From assembly GCA_902500695.1 (NCBI GenBank), contig CABVRQ010000047.1, forward strand, positions 5,885-30,040: a stretch of 24,156 bases of DNA, read 5' to 3'. Under the pieces are notes generated by a model that made no database searches, was not told the origin of the DNA, and was given only the letters and a program-made list of their open reading frames with translations. This DNA comes from an uncultured Nitrospira sp. Its GTDB lineage: Bacteria > Nitrospirota > Nitrospiria > Nitrospirales > UBA8639. Below are positions 23,988 through 24,156 of this stretch, one piece after another; within the stretch, counting starts at the first letter, position 1; each line of letters starts with the position of its first letter. The translations under genes were made by a program, and so were the position numbers.

Positions 23988-24156
23988 GAGTTGAGTGCGA
24001 GGACCCTACGAAATCTTACAACATTTTTGTCGGTGAGGTAGAGGTATATGATAGCGGGCGATGCTTTGCAAGGTTTTTTCAAGAGTTTTAGGGAAATGCT
24101 GAAAAAACATTTCCTGGGTTTTCCCGGTGGTTCAACTCGTGCCATTTTTCCCACAG

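Noticed and set aside
1..24156. CRISPR array, tRNA, rRNA, integrase or transposase
   Set aside because: No regularly spaced repeats, no cloverleaf or ribosomal RNA sequence, and no recombinase motifs were seen on either strand.

Overview
The window is about half G+C and comes from a Gram-negative bacterium with an outer membrane, since it encodes beta-barrel proteins, a Wza-like export protein and lipoproteins. The gene set is a PEP-CTERM/exosortase exopolysaccharide system, a KaiC-KaiB-KaiB-kinase cluster, many TPR proteins and abundant intergenic repeats that read as 'HPERSEGS'-like peptides. This combination would fit a Nitrospira-type (Nitrospirota) genome; that assignment is inference from gene content only.

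Region 1 (about 1-10500, all + strand) is a PEP-CTERM / EpsH1 (XrtA)-type surface polysaccharide module. It begins with a secreted PEP-CTERM substrate protein (252-875, closed by a strong terminator). A PrsT-like TPR lipoprotein follows (1148-3535), then a Wza-like export protein (3847-4503), a PEP-CTERM-associated beta-barrel (4785-6020), a Wzz-type chain-length protein (6033-7766), a BY-kinase-type ATPase (7791-8567) and an ExeA-like ATPase with an unusual TPR extension (9085-10491). The exosortase and the glycosyltransferases are not in the window. Three spacers in this module (3536-3846, 4504-4784, 8568-9084) carry related palindromic repeats.

Region 2 (about 10500-21000) is a signalling region. 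A 1170-residue PAS/GAF hybrid histidine kinase (10819-14331) is followed by an outer-membrane protein of the Phenol_MetA_deg type and a TPR protein on the - strand. Then comes a compact cluster: a two-domain KaiC (16541-17989), two different KaiB proteins (18142-18510 and 18507-18857, overlapping by 4 bases) and a second PAS hybrid kinase (18873-20987). The two kinases are clear paralogues. Both end in a NarL-type receiver without a DNA-binding domain. The KaiC has a Ser-Ser phosphosite dyad and lacks the C-terminal tail that KaiA binds. The second KaiB has lost both key fold-switch residues (Gly88 and Asp90 in Synechococcus numbering) and sits 15 bases before the kinase start, which suggests a split SasA-like arrangement. 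This is the most interesting part of the window.

Region 3 (about 21000-24156, - strand) is housekeeping-like: a zinc-ribbon metallopeptidase of the COG4307 type, a serine-dependent glutaminase (GlsA family) and a DUF5069 protein. I saw no tRNA, rRNA, CRISPR array, transposase or integrase.
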